Of a stretch of DNA of 62,819 bases, positions 22,616 to 34,022 are shown piece after piece (the first letter of the stretch is position 1; each line of letters opens with the position of its first letter). Location: the NCBI RefSeq assembly GCF_000003815.2, contig NC_049987.1, positions 7,194,099 to 7,256,917 on the forward strand, in the 5' to 3' direction. A program made the translations under genes and the position numbers. The notes beneath the pieces were generated by a model. That model was not told where the DNA came from, ran no database searches, and saw nothing but the letters and a program-made list of their open reading frames with translations. The DNA is from Branchiostoma floridae. Taxonomy: Eukaryota > Chordata > Leptocardii > Amphioxiformes > Branchiostomatidae.

Positions 22616-25600
22616 TAATTGCTTTCGTCTGATTGCTTAGTTTAGCCCAACATGCTCCCAGGTGGTTTAGTGACATGGCGATACCCAACTGAGCCGTGTT
22701 GTTTCCATAGATGTTTCTTCTCATCCTTAGTGATTGTTCCAAGTAGCTGATTGCATTTTTCTGGTCGCCAAGTTGACTCCAACATATTCCAAGGTTCTCA
22801 TATGCCACAGCAATGTCCAAATGTACCATGCTGTCTCCGTAGATACTTTTAGACATTGCTAATGATTGTTCGAAGTAGCTAATTGCTTGCCTCTGATCTC
22901 CGAGTTGCGTCCAATATACCCCCATGTTCATAAGTGAATCTACAATGTCCGGATGTGCCACGTTGTCTCCATAAAAACCTCTACATATCCTTAGTGACTG
23001 CTCGAAGTAGTGCTTTGCTTTAGAAATATCACTACCAAATACCCAATATTGTCCCAATTTATTACAGATCTTAGAACGTTTGATAGCATTATTGCCGACC
23101 TCAGCTAGCGCTGCTTCCCAGTGGCGTTTGGATGTGTATTGCAACAATAGTTTGTTTGCTATTTGCCCCAAACATTCATTGGAGGCATCGAACATAGTCG
23201 TTTTGAAAAGCCGCCTTGACTGAACCTCCAGACTATCGTGAACCGTGTTAGGGATAGACTTCTTCAAAGGGATAGCCCTACAGTAGTATCTGAAAAGGGC
23301 CTTGGCGTCTGGAATATAGAATACGGATCGCAGGATAGAGTCAGGCATCTCGTGAGGTTCTGATTCATATTTGATTTCGGTAAGTGGGGACAGATTGTCT
23401 TTTTGTCCTCCGTTGGCCATGTATGTTCTTAGTCGGAGCTCTGCCGAGATGCTGGTCAGTACTGTAAGGTGTGCGGCGTTCTCCTCTTCAATCTTTCCCA
23501 TTTCCTTCAATCTATCTATCACATCCCACGCGCTGGCCAGTGTGATCTGACAGCACAGAGCTAGTAGCTCGATTGCTATGCCTGGGAAACGATATATGTC
23601 TTTCTTGACATTTAGCAGTTCTCCAGTAGGTTCACGGTTAGAAAACTGATCCCTGTTCTCATACAATATTTGCATAGCAGTCAGACGGGATTTGAAATGT
23701 GAGAGGAGACCATCTGTGATGATTTCCGAAATCTTTTTCTCATACTCGTTTACCAGAGCCTCTTCCCCTGCTAAGAAAACATAACGTCTGAGAATGTCTG
23801 ACAGGTGGTACCCTTCTGACACAGAAATGTCCAGGTGCTGAAACTTTGCCATATTGGTTGGGGTCTGGATTAGGCTAACCTGTGGTTTCATCTTTGTCTT
23901 GTCTCTTCCAAACGGAGTCTTACATGCCCATGGCATGAAACCGTCGAAGGCAAATCCACGAGGTGTGATCGAGTCAAAGAACCAGTTTTTCTCCGAGTCC
24001 TCCGATTGATAATCGTTCAGTGAGGGGATGGCCATGGCTGGGAGGATGGTCTCTCCGAGGCTGATGACTTTCAGGTGTAGGTAGTGTGTGAGGCTGATGA
24101 AGTACCGCCGCGTGTCATCATTGTCCTTTCCTTCCTCAATCAGAATGGCGAACTCCAGGTCTGAGTAAGGTGTGACCAGTTCTGTTGCCTGTGACCCTAA
24201 TCCGATGAAAGCGTACTGGCACGGAGGAGGACCTAGCGTTTCAAGACACTCGTCAACAAGTTCACGGATAAAAATCTGCCTATCCTTGGCGATGGTCTTG
24301 AACAAAACCTTGACTGCTTCAGCACGTTGAGCCTCGACTGTTCGCATGCATGGATCGTCCTCTTCATATTGATAAGGATCATACTGCTGATCAATGGCCT
24401 CTAGCTGTAATTTCGCACGGTAACGAATGTCTTCTAATCGCTTCTTATGCCGCATGGCCTGATCAGTCGGATTGGATTTGCTGTCCACATCTGCAGTGTA
24501 TTGGAGAAGGCTTTGCTCTATCTCCTGTAGTTTTTGCGTCAAGCTGTGTGTTTTTTCGTCCGTTCTGGCCATGGCTGCGTTGTACAGAGCTGCTGCCTGT
24601 GTGAAATGTCTACCTTCTTTTGTTCTTTTACCTCGCCTGACGTAGACATCACCCAGTCTGCACAGACAGTCGACCTCTTTACGTCGGTCGGGTTTGGTAG
24701 GATCTGTATGCACAGAAATGTAGCTTATGATAGTATAAGCAATTCTACAAACTTTTGTTTGTTTGCACAGCAATAGTTTTGAAATCTGTGAACAATAATT
24801 CAGTTAACAATTTCACCCATTAACAAGGCAAAGGACTTAAAATGACGGGAAACAAACACACACGCAGTTACACACACAAACACACAAACATAAACAAACA
24901 TACACATATATGAACAAACACACACATGCACACAAACATGAACACACACACACACAAACATACACAAACACACACATACAAAATGTACACACAAACATAC
25001 ACACACATACATACATACACACATACACACAAACATGAACATACAAACACATACATACATACACAAACACACACATACACGCAAACATGAACATACACAC
25101 ACATACATACACACACACACACATACACACACACACAAACATGAACATACACACACATACATACACAAACACACACACACACACACAAACATAAACATAC
25201 ACACACATACATACACAAACACACACATACACACAAACATGAACATACACACACATACATACACAAACACACATATACACACCCACAAACATGAACATAC
25301 ACACACATACATACATACATACATAAACACACACATACACACAAACATAAACATACACACACAAAGACACACTAACACACACACACACACACACACATAC
25401 CTACCTGCCTACCTACCAAGTCATTGGGTGTGGGGGTGCAAGATAGCCAGGAAGATGGACAGGTGTCTCCAGGCTTGTCTCTCTCTTGTAATGGTTAGCC
25501 ACACACACACACACACACAGAAACAAACAAACAAACAAACACAAGCACACATATTACCGTGAATGAGTTTCAGAGCGGCTGCAAACTTCCGTTCAGCTAA

Positions 25601-27766
25601 GTCCAGCTTCCCATCAGTCAGTGCGCGGTCCCCTATGGTCATATCCTCTTGGTATGACCTAGAATTACACGTCAAGTTTTTTTAATAAATTAGTGTATTA
25701 ATCAGGAAAAACAATATTTTGAGTGAACAATGGATGCTGGAACAGCCTGATTGGTAACGAGAGTCTAAATACAATAGTATAGTCTCTCGAATTGATCGGC
25801 AGTTGGGTCTCATAATAAAGGTTTATAAATAGGGAGTAACAACGCCTCGCTTTGGTGCAAGCTTTGGGACGGCCCCAGGAGATTCAAAATGGCGGCCAAT
25901 GTTGGAAATACGTCTATCAAAAGGTGTCAGATGTAATAAGTAAGAGAATCAGTCTACAAACCTGTAGTCTGGGACGGGTTTGGGCGTCTGGCTGGAGATG
26001 TAGTCACTCGGTAACCTACCAGATGACCATATTGTTATCATATCTATCAGTATATCCTACACAAACTTGTACATGTGACTTTCTACTAGACTACTGGGTT
26101 AAATCAATAGAAGACTTCACTTTATTTTTGTTGTGATAAACATTCTAAAAACATTTTAAACAGTTGCATTACCGTACTTATGTGCGGCAACAGCACTTCT
26201 TCAACCTTTTATAACACTGCTCCGATCTTCTATATCATTATTTCAAAACAAATTAAATCGTATGCAAATGTATATAATGGCGGAAGTCTTCGACATATCA
26301 TAAACAATAAGCAGAAAACAAGTCAAGAAATGCATGTTCTTTACAATGGGCATGACTATGGATGACGTCATCAAAACGGCCACAAAAGTGACTAAATGAA
26401 CGTCTTGCAGTAATATACGTCATTGAGGTTTCGTCGAACTACTTAGCCAATGTGCCATTGCAAAAGAACTCGGGAGCTCGTATATTGAGTTGACATGACA
26501 TTACATACTGGGTAATACATGCAAGAATAAGGGAAGGAAAAGTTTCTGTCCTCCAATTAATAATAAATCACCATCTGAACTGTCAGTACTACTACGGGCT
26601 TACATGAACTTTTGTCCCTCTGTGTTCGGTGACGTGAAAGGCAAGTCCAGTGACAGATGGCGTCTGTACTGTTGTCGTTGTCTGAACCTTGAACCCTTTG
26701 ATAATTAACAAATTGGAATGAGCATTGGATCTATTATTATACATTGAAATTCATTTCTATACATATACAAACACCTAGAAGAATTTTGATAGAACGTGGG
26801 GGAGATTTTGCACCCAGTACACTCTAGCTATATATGATTATTTTAGAGGGCTTCAGAAAATGCAAATGTAAATCTTACATTACAGAATTCCCATAAGATA
26901 TGACAAAGGACCGAGGCTTTAAGATGACATCACATCCAAGGTGTGTTCTTCACGTTTGAGGCAGATTATATTTCTAGATTCTTGATAATAGTTACCATGA
27001 TCCCCAGTGTTATTATGTGGCTAAAATTATATACATATATGAAAATAAATACCTCATTTCCAGTTCTTTGCATGTCTTGTCTGATTCTTGCCGTGTACAA
27101 TAAGCGGTGAATGAGCGCCACTGTGCCCTGTACCCCCTCACACCGTGCCAGTGCAGTGTTGTACAGAGCAGTGGCCTTGGTCAAACATGTCGTATCTCTA
27201 CTTTGTGTACCTTTCCTCAGGTACACGTCGCCGAGACTCTTAATGGCTTCAATCTCTAACATAATGTCCTTGTTTACGATCCCTTCTATCATTAACTTGG
27301 TGTATTCAATCAGCACTGAGGTGTTGTCACAGTCACGGGTCAACCTTCGATCCAGGTGAAGAAACTTCTCGGCCACCTTCGCAGGCGAAGACAATTCCCT
27401 GTCGTTAGTATGCAGCTTATAAGTAACTTGGTGGCCCAAGGGTTTTTTCGTCACCCTCCCCAATAATAGTTTGACTGCGTACCGACACCGATGTGCGAGG
27501 CTCTCTCTCACCTCTGCGTCCTCACACCGAAGCAGTGCAGCCCTGTACAGGCTCGTGGCCCTGTCGAATCTTAGAGCATTCTTGTCGAGTCGTCCCTTTT
27601 CCACGTTCACGTCGCCCAGACTTTTGAGCGCCTCCGCTTCTACCATGGTGTCCTTGTTGGCCATGGCGTCCAGCAGTGCACGGAGGTAGCCTGTCTCCGT
27701 ACACACTAACCCGAGTCTCCTGCTTTTAGCGTCCACCTCGCGAAGTTTCTCACAGACCGCCAACAT
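22616..27766 (-). CDS. TPR-repeat protein with nucleotidyltransferase-like domain (3' end missing)
   Basis: Minus-strand exons are 27053-27766 (238 codons from the ATG at 27766), 25558-25658 and 24703 down to the gap at 22616. The last two join in phase 1. The first exon ends in phase 0 while the second needs phase 2, so at least one small exon between them is probably missed. The N-terminal half repeats a helical unit, KSLGDVNVEKG, KSLGDVYLRKG and CRLGDVYVRRG, each followed by an ALYxAA-type helix. The central part contains FIGLGSQATELVTPYSDLEF, the GS...DxE pattern of DUF294/GlnD-type nucleotidyltransferases. The end has TPR units of about 42 residues of the nephrocystin-3/kinesin-light-chain type (LGDQRQAISYFEQSL, LGDQKNAISYLEQSL). 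It is probably a cytosolic scaffold; whether the transferase is active is unknown. Proteins of this layout are, to my knowledge, expanded in lancelets. Confidence 0.8.
24856..25405. repeat. (AC)n-rich microsatellite/minisatellite, about 550 bp
   Basis: The tract is a mixture of ACAC, CATA and AAAC units. A longer periodic phrase ACAAACATGAACATAC followed by CATACATACA recurs roughly every 55 bp. A second short AC tract lies at 25500-25520 and (AAAC)n follows. Both are in an intron of the TPR gene. Long open frames here are repeat artefacts. Confidence 0.95.
25659..27052 (-). other. Intron of the TPR gene, no clear exon
   Basis: Phase mismatch between the flanking exons predicts at least one additional exon here, but I could not identify it with confidence. 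No repeat family was recognised. Confidence 0.4.
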
Positions 27767-29125
27767 TTTGAACACTGAATGATTCTGCAGTGGAGACCGT
27801 AGATCACTCACATTTTGGACTTAGTATAGCACAAGGACTTGCTTCAACCATAGCTGACCCTTGACCTATTTAAAGTACTTCCGGGTATTTACAGTAGTGT
27901 AGAATGAACAGGTGTAAATGAGTACCTAGCTGCGGCTAGTGGCAGGGACAGGCCTTTGTGGCAGTGGTAGGCCTTAGGGGCATGACGCACCCGCCATGAC
28001 ACACGAGTCAGGGGTAGGAGGAACCCCTTGCATCCTTGGTAGGAAGTCAGACAGTTCTGTCCCTGTAGGACTTAGTGCGCTAGTCCGCTAGTAGACGAGA
28101 GGGTGGAGAAGGGAGTGCACACCCCTCCTTCACCTTGAAAAGTCACGTGCGGGCCAGGCAGACTGGTCGTCTAATCAACCTTGTCTGCCTACCATTGATC
28201 TTCGGATACGAAGAAACAGTCTTCATCATCAGAATGAACAGGACAGGTTATTTGGTGAGGCACCTGACCTTTGACCTCAACCATCCCAGAATTAACCTGA
28301 TCACACCTCTTGGGACTGCTTCTCCCAGTTGGTCTTCCAACCCTTCCAAAACACAGTTTGGGCCAAAATTAGTGACTAGTAATCCTAACCTATGACATTC
28401 ACCTAAAAAATGACAGAAAATGCACTATATCTTCAAAAAGTAGAAGTTTTATTGTTCTATACCCGGTACTACATTCCAATGCGCTAATAGAAATCCCTGC
28501 CCATGAGTCAGTTGGTACTCGTTGAGTGTGGCTGTGTGTTAACGTCTGCCCGTATTTCTTCCATTAGTACACGTTACATCTATGATAACATTTGCCAAAA
28601 AGGCATGTTTTCCATCTAGCTTATTAATTTCGCTAAGAAGGTTTGCATGCTATATCGTTATGTTTGTACAATGTACGTATGTGGACAGCATTAAGTTACT
28701 CGAGAAGATTCAAATTCTTTTATTTGTATGATGATATGTTCATACATATGGTTGTCTCATCGCAATTCGACAACGAGCATCTACATTCTGGCTCTTGGCG
28801 TGCTATAGACGAAATGTGCAAAACAGAGAGCAATTTGGGCTATTGGCCTCATAGCGGCTATCTGTAATACTGCAGAGGAACGTCCGGTTTTGGTATACCA
28901 TGCTCTGAACATGGTTAAGTCACGATTTTGTAAGTAACTATTGGGAGTTGTAATAAGTTGTGTTAGTTTGGATCCCATCACAAATTTTCTTGGAACGGTA
29001 ACCGCAGTGCGCAACTGTTTTTCAATCAAAGCTACATAGACTATTCACTTTCGTTGGAAAATATATCAATGTTGATATCATTTCAAGATCAAGCTGCACT
29101 AAGACCTTGTGATATAGATTTAACG
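27767..29125. other. Intergenic; SINE tail fragment, otherwise nothing
   Basis: Positions about 27908-27950 repeat the tail of the SINE at 6437 (ATGAGTACCTAGCTGCGGC). The rest holds no convincing exon. The bidirectional spacer lies upstream of the TPR gene and downstream of the SLC35G-like gene. Confidence 0.5.
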
Positions 29126-30148
29126 TTACTTAGAGTCACTTTGCAGCGGGCGAAAACCCATCCTTTTCAGAAACATTCTGCGTTTTTCCTCCTGACGATG
29201 TTCCCACCAAGTATTGATGCTAAGTGCCATTGTCCCGAGCACCACTAGAGACAAACCTGCACACTTGAGCAGACTTGGTACCTTCGACAGGATGAAATAG
29301 TCCAGGATGTTGGTGAACGGTATCACAAGTGTGCGCAGTGCAACAGCGATGACTGTCTTTTCAATTTTGAGAACTGCAAAGAAAACCAACGTGGCTGTAG
29401 TCTGAGACAAGCCTAGTCCAACTACGTACCCAGCCGTCTCTGCCGACATTACCCATACGGGAGTCTCGAATGAGTAAGTTAGTATGAACTCAGCTACTGT
29501 TCCAAGCAACGCTATGTATAACAGCATTGTAATGCCTGACGTGTCTTCCATGATGCTCCGTGCTAGCACCATGTCTGGTCCCTTGGTGAAGGCGGCAGCC
29601 AGAGGCAGGAGAATAGACACAGTCATTGCGTGTGTTGAGTCTGTTACCATGTTTGCCATCCCGACACTGATTAGTACTACACCAATGACGCTGGTTAGAA
29701 TGGCCCCACACGGTTTCAGGCCGATTGTTTCCTTTAAGAATATAAACCCTACACAGGCCGTAAACAACGGTATTAATCCTTGGATGATGCCCAGCGCAAT
29801 GCCAGGGGTAACATGGGTAAAGGACAAAAACACCAGAGTCTGGGAGACGTTGCTAATGATGCTTTTAAGAAACAACATAGCATTCTGTCGTCTGTTTTCA
29901 CCTGTAAGTTTTGGACGAAAGATTAGAAAGCAAACTAGAACTGCGGGAAGTTGGGTCAGTCTCAGGAAAAACAAGAGCTGGAAACCCGGGATTCCAGCCT
30001 TACTACTAAGGGTCATGAATTCCGCGGATAAAGCATAGAGAACCGTTGCTCCTATAGAAAGCAAGGGTCCCCTTGCCGCCTTCAGGGATGCTTTCTTGTC
30101 GTAACTATCATCTTCTTCGTGATCATCTTCCTTCACAGACGATGCCAT
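29126..30148 (-). CDS. SLC35G-like EamA-family transporter, 340 residues
   Basis: An intronless frame from ATG 30148 to stop 29126. The product has a charged N-terminal tail (about 28 residues) and then about ten hydrophobic segments arranged as two EamA/DMT repeats. Telling motifs are ARGPLLSIGATVLYALSAE, FFLRLTQLPAVLVCFLIFRP, TPGIALGIIQGLIPLFTA, ETIGLKPCGAILTSVIGVVL and, in the second repeat, TLVIPFTNILDYFILSKVP. Length and layout match the SLC35G group of solute carriers (338-365 residues in vertebrates, several of them intronless). The substrate is unknown. Vertebrate SLC35G1 has been placed at the ER and plasma membrane. A basic C-terminal tail (HRQEEKRRMFLKRMG) follows the last membrane segment. 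A broken copy lies at 32.2 kb. Confidence 0.88.
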   Translation of the reverse strand: MASSVKEDDHEEDDSYDKKASLKAARGPLLSIGATVLYALSAEFMTLSSKAGIPGFQLLFFLRLTQLPAVLVCFLIFRPKLTGENRRQNAMLFLKSIISNVSQTLVFLSFTHVTPGIALGIIQGLIPLFTACVGFIFLKETIGLKPCGAILTSVIGVVLISVGMANMVTDSTHAMTVSILLPLAAAFTKGPDMVLARSIMEDTSGITMLLYIALLGTVAEFILTYSFETPVWVMSAETAGYVVGLGLSQTTATLVFFAVLKIEKTVIAVALRTLVIPFTNILDYFILSKVPSLLKCAGLSLVVLGTMALSINTWWEHRQEEKRRMFLKRMGFRPLQSDSK

Positions 30149-30231
30149 CCTGTACTCACTTCCGGAACGACTATGATGCAGCCGTCGTCCTCGGATAGTT
30201 CAACCTGTAATATAGTGTAAGGCTTACGTCT

Positions 30232-31019
30232 ATGGTTTTCTATTCCGGTCAAAATTCAACTACGCCGTACTTCGGCCAACTACGCCGTACTTCGGCCAAC
30301 TACGCCGTACTTCGGCCAACTACGCCGTACTTTGCCGAACTACGCCGTAGTTCACAGAACTGGATCCGATATGGCTTAACTTCCTGAAGTACGCCGTAGC
30401 TGCCGCCAGTGAAGTAGTAATGGCCTGACTCAATCTGGCCAGTATATGGTCCTACCTGGGACACAAAATTGTTGACAGCGTCAGTGGTCTTCAAACTTGC
30501 AGCGCTGACCTGTCAATGCTGTCTAACTGGTGGTCTGTAGATGCTATCTAACCTTTCACCTGTCCTTCACTAACTGACTTGAGGCAAAATCACCAAGGTA
30601 AGTGAGAAACGAAGATACTCATTGTGTAAGTCACGATTTAACTTGCATAATGCATCGTTTTCCATGAACTGTCATACATGTGACATTTGCAGCTAATTTA
30701 TTTGTACACATACATGACTGATTTCCACAATTGACGAGGAATATTATGATTCTATACTGATAACGTTACATGGCGAGAATTCGATACTTGCGGCATTTAA
30801 ATTAAAAAAGGTTATGTTCAAATTTAATTTAAAACTGACAACAACAATGATGCAGCATTTACTTCAGGCAGCTACGGCGTACTTCAGGAAGTTAAGCAGT
30901 ATCGGATCCATTTCTGTGAACTACGGCGTGTTTTACCAAAGTACGGCTTAGTTGGCCGATGTACGGCGTAGCTGCCTGAAGTACGGCGTAGTTGAGTTTT
31001 GACCAGAATAGAAAACCAT
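30232..31019. mobile_element. Inverted-repeat element (MITE), 788 bp, with repeat-rich arms
   Basis: Arms of about 170 bp (30232-30405) and 150 bp (30868-31019) are inverted copies. Both begin ATGGTTTTCTATTCYGGTCA and contain CTACGCCGTACTTC. The left arm amplifies a 20-bp phrase CAACTACGCCGTACTTCGGC about four times. The centre (30406-30867) is AT-rich and non-coding. No clear target-site duplication is visible. Confidence 0.85.
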
Positions 31020-31819
31020 TAGTAATGGAAAAATGTAAGCCCTGTAAAGATTACATGAAACCCTCGCAGTTAGTTGTCTTTTCACTGAGATAAGCACGCA
31101 TATTTTTCTATTTACATTAATATATCTCACATGACATCAAATCAGACACTTTTTCTTCCCCCAAATCTACGCTTATACCATAATACAAACATGTAAATAT
31201 TCCTAAGTGCACACATTTTGATAGATTTTCATCAGAAGATAAAAACGTTATTCATGCCCTTTTACCTCTTCATGAAAAGGAACATTAGCAATGCTATGCT
31301 CACTAGCAGCATTGACAAGGATATATCGAGCAACATTACGTTTTCTAAACATGGGTACCTGAAGACATCCTTCTTCGGTGTCTGTTAGTCAAAAAAATAG
31401 TTTCCCCAAACGTGTCAATGGTGCAGTTACACAACATTCGCCGTCACTTTGTTGTGCGGCGAGGCAAGAAAATGACACAACAAGACAGGCATTCTTTGTT
31501 TCTTATATGGACCAAAATAAAGAGTCTTACCTTATACCGAAATCACGACACAACTTAGTAGAAGAAAACCGAGCGTCCTCAGGAACTTGCACATATGGGA
31601 AAACGTAAGGAATACCATGGACATTAGGGGCCATGGACATAAAGTCCAGATGTTATGTGGACCAGATACTACAACTCCCGTTTCATTGAATTTGTTTTCA
31701 ACTTTTTCTGTACCGAAGTTCCTATCATCCGTAAAAAAAAACAATGACAGGCCCAGTGAGTTACGCCCCTGTGAATAATTTCAATGCCTCCAGAGAATGG
31801 ACAAGAACAGGTTTGGCAA

Positions 31820-32010
31820 CATTTTAGTTGTGGTTTTGAATAAGAGCAGATTTGCAAACGTGTTAGTTGTGTGAACTGTACCCAGTGCACGTGATGTGGT
31901 TTTGAATAGGAGCAGATTTGCTAACGTGTTAGTTGTGTGAACTGTACCCCGTGATGTGGTTTTGAATAGAAGCAGATTTGCTTATGACGTGCTAGTTGTG
32001 TGAACTGTAA
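31820..32010. repeat. Tandem repeat, three units of 60-66 bp
   Basis: TGGTTTTGAATA starts at 31831, 31897 and 31957, each followed by AGCAGATTTGC and GTGTGAACTGTA. It is non-coding and lies beside the transporter pseudogene fragment. Confidence 0.85.
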
Positions 32011-32228
32011 CCTCTGACGTGGCATGAGTTCGGGGCCATCAGCTAACAGGACAGACATGTTTCTACGAATGTAGCTCCAGCAAAAGATTATACAAAACCA
32101 CGGTAACACCTAGCCGAATATGGCTCCCGACTACTTGCCGATTCAATGCCACTTTTAGCCTACGCCTACACTTTAACGCCGAACATATCCCGGACATGTC
32201 CTAACCATGACCCGAACAACACTAACCA

Positions 32229-32443
32229 GTAGTCTGAGACAAGCCTAGTCCAACTACGTACCCAACTTTCTCTGCTGACATTACCCAGACGGGAGTATTG
32301 AATATGAGCTCAGCTATGGCGCGGTTCCCAGCAATCTTATATATAACAGCATTGTAATGCCTGACATGTCTTTCATGAAGGCCCGTGCGAGAATCATGTC
32401 TGGTCCCTTCGTGAAGGAAGCACCCAGAGGTAGGAGAATAGAC
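32229..32443 (-). pseudogene. Fragment of SLC35G-like gene
   Basis: This segment matches 29399-29620 of the intact transporter gene. Shared stretches include GTCTGAGACAAGCCTAGTCC, ATAACAGCATTGTAATGCCT and CATGTCTGGTCCCTTCGTGA. It covers the middle of the protein (LLPLGASFTKGPDMILAR, MSGITMLLYI). A deletion around 32300 destroys the frame, and both ends stop abruptly. It is a decayed partial duplicate lacking the rest of the gene. Confidence 0.85.
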
Positions 32444-34022
32444 ACCAGGCTGGTCACACCACCATTGCCTTTATCGAGTGCGTTGGTGAGCTGTGGCCCT
32501 GAGGTCTTTGACCTCTGATGACGACACCTCAGGATGATAGCATCATAACGTAAATGTTTCTTGAATACATGTACTTGTCCAAAATATAATATACACTCAT
32601 GCATGCCAAATCACAATAAATAAGCACAAACGTATCCAATATGAACTTATTCCTATTTTGAGTTATCCTCCGCGGAACGTTTTTTTTTTTACAATAAAAT
32701 GCCCTTTCAATTCCAAACCTCGTTGCTAGGGGACCCAAACTCACGTCACTTCTTCCCGAGCCAACTGCGAGAGACTAGCAAACTGCGAGTGGGCGTGGAC
32801 AACATAAGAAACAACATTGGGCTCTGTCCTTTGTTAATGTTGCATCCCTTGGACTAACTAACTTTATAGCAAATGACCAGTCATAGTCTCCGGATGAATG
32901 TAAGCGCCTACAGTTCGATAGAAGCTTTTGTTCCGACCGTGTTCGTAATGCAGTTGACGACGATGATGATTGACAGCTACATAATTGCCCCTTCTTTCTC
33001 AGAAAAAAAAAAGAAATGGGGTTGCAATCAGTAGTGCAACAAAGACAGATGGTCACAATACTCAATCACTTTTATTCGAGAAAGAAAGAAATTGGAGACA
33101 CGCGTCAGGTAAACATTCATGAGTGTGTAACATCAACTATAGGATCGGGAATTGTACATACAACACAAAAACAAGTCATTAGTTCTATTCTCCGGACAAA
33201 TGCATGCCATTAGCTTTTCAGCTAACCGTGTTCGTTAAAGCTATATACTAGCTATAATCATAATGGCCATTGTCTCTTTCTAGTGGAGACAGTGGGCATG
33301 GTTGCCTCTGTCTCTTGGAAGAGAAGAACTGCAATCAGCAGTGCAACAAGAGAACAGTCTCAATGGCTAATCACTCAGGGTGGAGTGAAAGAGAGTTTCG
33401 GAAATAATACATAAGACAAGGCCATTTTCAGCCTTATCCATCAGCCACCATAGCAGGGTCCTTTGGGCTTGTAATACACTTTTTGCTAATAACCTGTTTT
33501 TCTACGGGGTCGTTAGTGCAACTGGCCCGTGTATTATATGAGCCAAAATAAAGACCCAGAAAGCCTGATATGGAGGCTATCTATCTATATAAAGGTGACA
33601 CAAAACAAGGTTGACAAAAACACACATCTTAGATTCCCACTTGTTTATTTAAAAAGGCAAGTTATTCTACTAATTACTGTCATTAATAGCTGTAGGGTTT
33701 GTTTAGCATTACCACTCCAGATCCTTTATCGCCAAAACATGGATGATAGTCTATATCTATTGCACTTGGGTTTGAAAAGCGAAGTCTTGCTCTGTGGGAT
33801 ATTGGAGATTCCAATTGTGAACTTAGTTTACAAATATTCAGTGACGATGTTGAAGTTAAAACAAGTCATATTACGAATAGTTTGCAAATAGGGTAAGATA
33901 TGCAGAGGACCATTGTTTTTTTTTTACAGAAGTACAGATTTCATGCTATATTTAAAAGATCGTACACAATCAATAGTCATAAAACAACACAAGTCTAGAC
34001 CATAGTGTCCATAGCAACGGCA
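32444..34022. other. No gene seen
   Basis: No exon with splice context was found. A weak repeated phrase with CAGTAGTGCAACAA and CAATCACT occurs near 33030 and 33330. Confidence 0.45.

Noticed and set aside
24856-25405. CRISPR array
   Set aside because: Repeats are contiguous simple sequence without unique spacers, and the DNA is eukaryotic.
24800-25562. Long Cys/Val-rich and His/Thr-rich frames
   Set aside because: They come from the AC/CATA microsatellite; open frames on both strands are expected from such sequence.
27767-27811. TPR gene start at 27811
   Set aside because: That codon is GTG; the first ATG in frame is at 27766.
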